Shown: positions 6,293-7,441 of the stretch, piece after piece
Layout: every line of letters starts with the position of its first letter
How positions within the stretch are numbered: the stretch's first letter is position 1
The notes under the pieces: model-generated
The model's input: only the letters and a program-made list of their open reading frames with translations
Told to the model about the DNA's origin: nothing
Database searches by the model: none
Program-made: the position numbers and the translations under genes
DNA from: Campylobacterales bacterium
GTDB lineage: Bacteria > Campylobacterota > Campylobacteria > Campylobacterales > SZUA-545
Assembly (NCBI GenBank): GCA_025800305.1
Contig: JAOXRY010000160.1
Span: 1 to 7,441, forward strand
DNA: 7,441 bases
Reading direction: 5' to 3'

Positions 6293-7441
6293 TTATCTAA
6301 AAACATCAGCTGTTTGATTTTGATACCAACCCACTGCGTACTGTGCTTCTAAAAGTCTATACTCTTTACTAGCCTTCATAGGACTAAGTCCACCAGAACC
6401 TTCTACTTTTTTAATTTCATCTTCAAAAGCTTCATAAACAGCAGCAACGGTAATACCATAATCAGGAGCCAAAAGACTGTAGCAAGTATTAGCCAGTTTT
6501 GGAGGAGTAACGATTGGCTTTCCATAAAGTGTTCTTGTGATTTGTAAAGCTGCGATTTTCCCTTGTGAGTTTGCGGAAAAACCAGATTTTGGCATTCTTG
6601 TAGCAAGTGCAGCATCACCAATCACATAGACATCTTTTACAAGAGTTGACTCAAAAGTCAGTCTATTAACAGGACACCAGTCGTTTCTTACTAATCCAGA
6701 ATCAAATGCAATCTGTGCTGCTTTTTGATTAGGGATGTAGTTAAGCACATCGGCTTGTACTTCTTCATCTTCGGTAACTAAGATCTTTTTAACAGGATCC
6801 ACAGAGAGGACTTTTCCACCAAACTCATCACCTCTCCACTCAATCATATCTGGATAAAGTTCATCCCAACCTTGTTTAAATAGTTTCTCTTTAGAGAATT
6901 CATTTTTTTGATCAAGAATGATAATTTTTGAGTTAGGCTTATTATTTTTTAAATAGTGGGCAACCAAAGAGATTCTTTCATATGGCCCAGGAGGACATCT
7001 AAAAGGAAGAGCTGGAGCAACCATTACATATGTTCCACCATCTTTCATCTCTGTAAGTTGTTTATGTAGAATCTCTGTTTGCTCTCCAGCAATAATTGCA
7101 TGTGGAGAGTGCTTCTCTGCTTCTTTTGTGTATCCTTTTTCATATTTAAAATCAATACCTGGAGCAACAACAGCTTTGTGATAAGGGATCTTGTCTCCAT
7201 TTTCTAAGATAACAACCTTAGCATCACCATCAACTTTTTTTGCTTTTTGGTAGATCATATTTATACCATACTTTTTCTCTAAAGTTTTGTAGCCATGTTT
7301 AATGTAATCGATTTTATTTAGTCCAGCAATAACAGTATTTCCAAAAGGACAAGTGTGATGATGTTCTTTTTCATTAATTAATATTACTTCTGTTTCAGGG
7401 CTGAATTTTTTAATATATTTAGCAGTAGTAGCTCCACCAAA
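6293..7441 (-). CDS. fccB: Flavocytochrome c sulfide dehydrogenase flavoprotein subunit (FccB/SoxF), N-terminus cut by window edge
   Basis: Periplasmic FAD enzyme that oxidises sulfide to sulfur or polysulfide and passes electrons to a c-type cytochrome partner (FccA in FccAB). The frame is open from the right edge to a TAA at 6293: 382 residues, numbered here from the edge. It begins inside the FAD-binding dinucleotide fold (FGGATTAKYI, 1-10). Cys31 (HHHTCPFGN) matches the cysteine that carries covalent FAD in Allochromatium FccB (Cys42). Cys149 (PFRCPPGPYER) and Cys320 (NTCYSLLAPDYGI) match the redox-active disulfide pair (Cys161, Cys337), and the spacings of 118 and 171 agree closely. WCPVNRLTFEST (255-266), VIGDAA (273-278) and MPKSGFSANSQGK (283-295) are also typical, as is the end GWYQNQTADVFR. 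The Met at 7258 is internal, not the start. The missing N-terminus, about 30-40 residues, should include the rest of GxGxxG and probably a Tat signal. The cytochrome gene would lie outside the window. Membrane sulfide:quinone reductase is less likely. Confidence 0.92.
   Translation of the reverse strand, partial: FGGATTAKYIKKFSPETEVILINEKEHHHTCPFGNTVIAGLNKIDYIKHGYKTLEKKYGINMIYQKAKKVDGDAKVVILENGDKIPYHKAVVAPGIDFKYEKGYTKEAEKHSPHAIIAGEQTEILHKQLTEMKDGGTYVMVAPALPFRCPPGPYERISLVAHYLKNNKPNSKIIILDQKNEFSKEKLFKQGWDELYPDMIEWRGDEFGGKVLSVDPVKKILVTEDEEVQADVLNYIPNQKAAQIAFDSGLVRNDWCPVNRLTFESTLVKDVYVIGDAALATRMPKSGFSANSQGKIAALQITRTLYGKPIVTPPKLANTCYSLLAPDYGITVAAVYEAFEDEIKKVEGSGGLSPMKASKEYRLLEAQYAVGWYQNQTADVFR

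Noticed and set aside
6403..6621. Minus-strand frame inside fccB
   Set aside because: An out-of-frame shadow of conserved FccB sequence with no domain or ribosome binding site of its own.
6293..7258. FccB starting at the ATG at 7258
   Set aside because: The frame is open upstream to the right edge and encodes family-typical sequence, including the covalent-FAD cysteine and part of the FAD-binding fold, so this Met is internal.
6293..7441. Membrane sulfide:quinone oxidoreductase instead of FccB
   Set aside because: RCPPGPYER, WCPVNRLTFES, MPKSGFSANSQGK and the NTCYSLLAPDYG end are characteristic of FccB/SoxF, and the cysteine spacing fits FccB.

Overview
This AT-rich window most likely comes from a free-living, sulfur-oxidising member of the Campylobacterota (Sulfurimonas, Sulfurovum or Arcobacter type). 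Three things point there: an energy-taxis cluster split into separate PAS and transducer proteins, as in the Cet system of Campylobacter; a histidine kinase with an HQ-x-x-QPLNAI H-box; and a flavocytochrome c sulfide dehydrogenase flavoprotein (FccB/SoxF). The genus is inferred from gene content and cannot be settled from the sequence alone.

Layout. (1) 1-1118, minus: soluble GAF-domain histidine kinase, cut by the left edge inside its ATPase domain, with its own extended -10 promoter at 1147-1155. (2) 1214-5787, minus: a compact four-gene run in transcription order: 164-aa Aer-type PAS protein, methyl-accepting chemotaxis protein with a C-terminal zinc-binding CZB domain, 191-aa Aer-type PAS protein, and UvrD/PcrA-type helicase. 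Junctions are a 26-bp overlap, a 20-bp gap and a 4-bp ATGA overlap, so this is very probably one operon read from the promoter at 5831-5839. (3) 5875-6285, plus: a small two-helix membrane protein with a coiled-coil tail and no recognised family, divergent from the operon. (4) 6293-7441, minus: FccB, cut by the right edge at its N-terminus and convergent with the small gene.

How they may work together. The two PAS proteins keep the RHPDMP signature of the FAD-binding Aer PAS domain. The transducer has a membrane hairpin with almost no periplasmic part, HAMP-like linkers and an intact signalling tip. Together they look like an Aer receptor broken into separate polypeptides that report cellular redox or energy state to the CheA/CheW array. 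The CZB domain suggests a second, zinc- or oxidant-linked input. FccB would feed electrons from sulfide into the respiratory chain, the kind of flux energy taxis monitors, but a link between the two is inference from proximity only.

The main regulatory feature is a near-perfect 20-bp palindrome at 5817-5836 whose two arms are the facing -10 boxes of the operon and of the divergent membrane-protein gene. No RNA gene, insertion sequence, CRISPR array or gene-free stretch over 300 bases is present. The longest gap, 95 bp at 1119-1213, holds only the kinase promoter and ribosome binding site.
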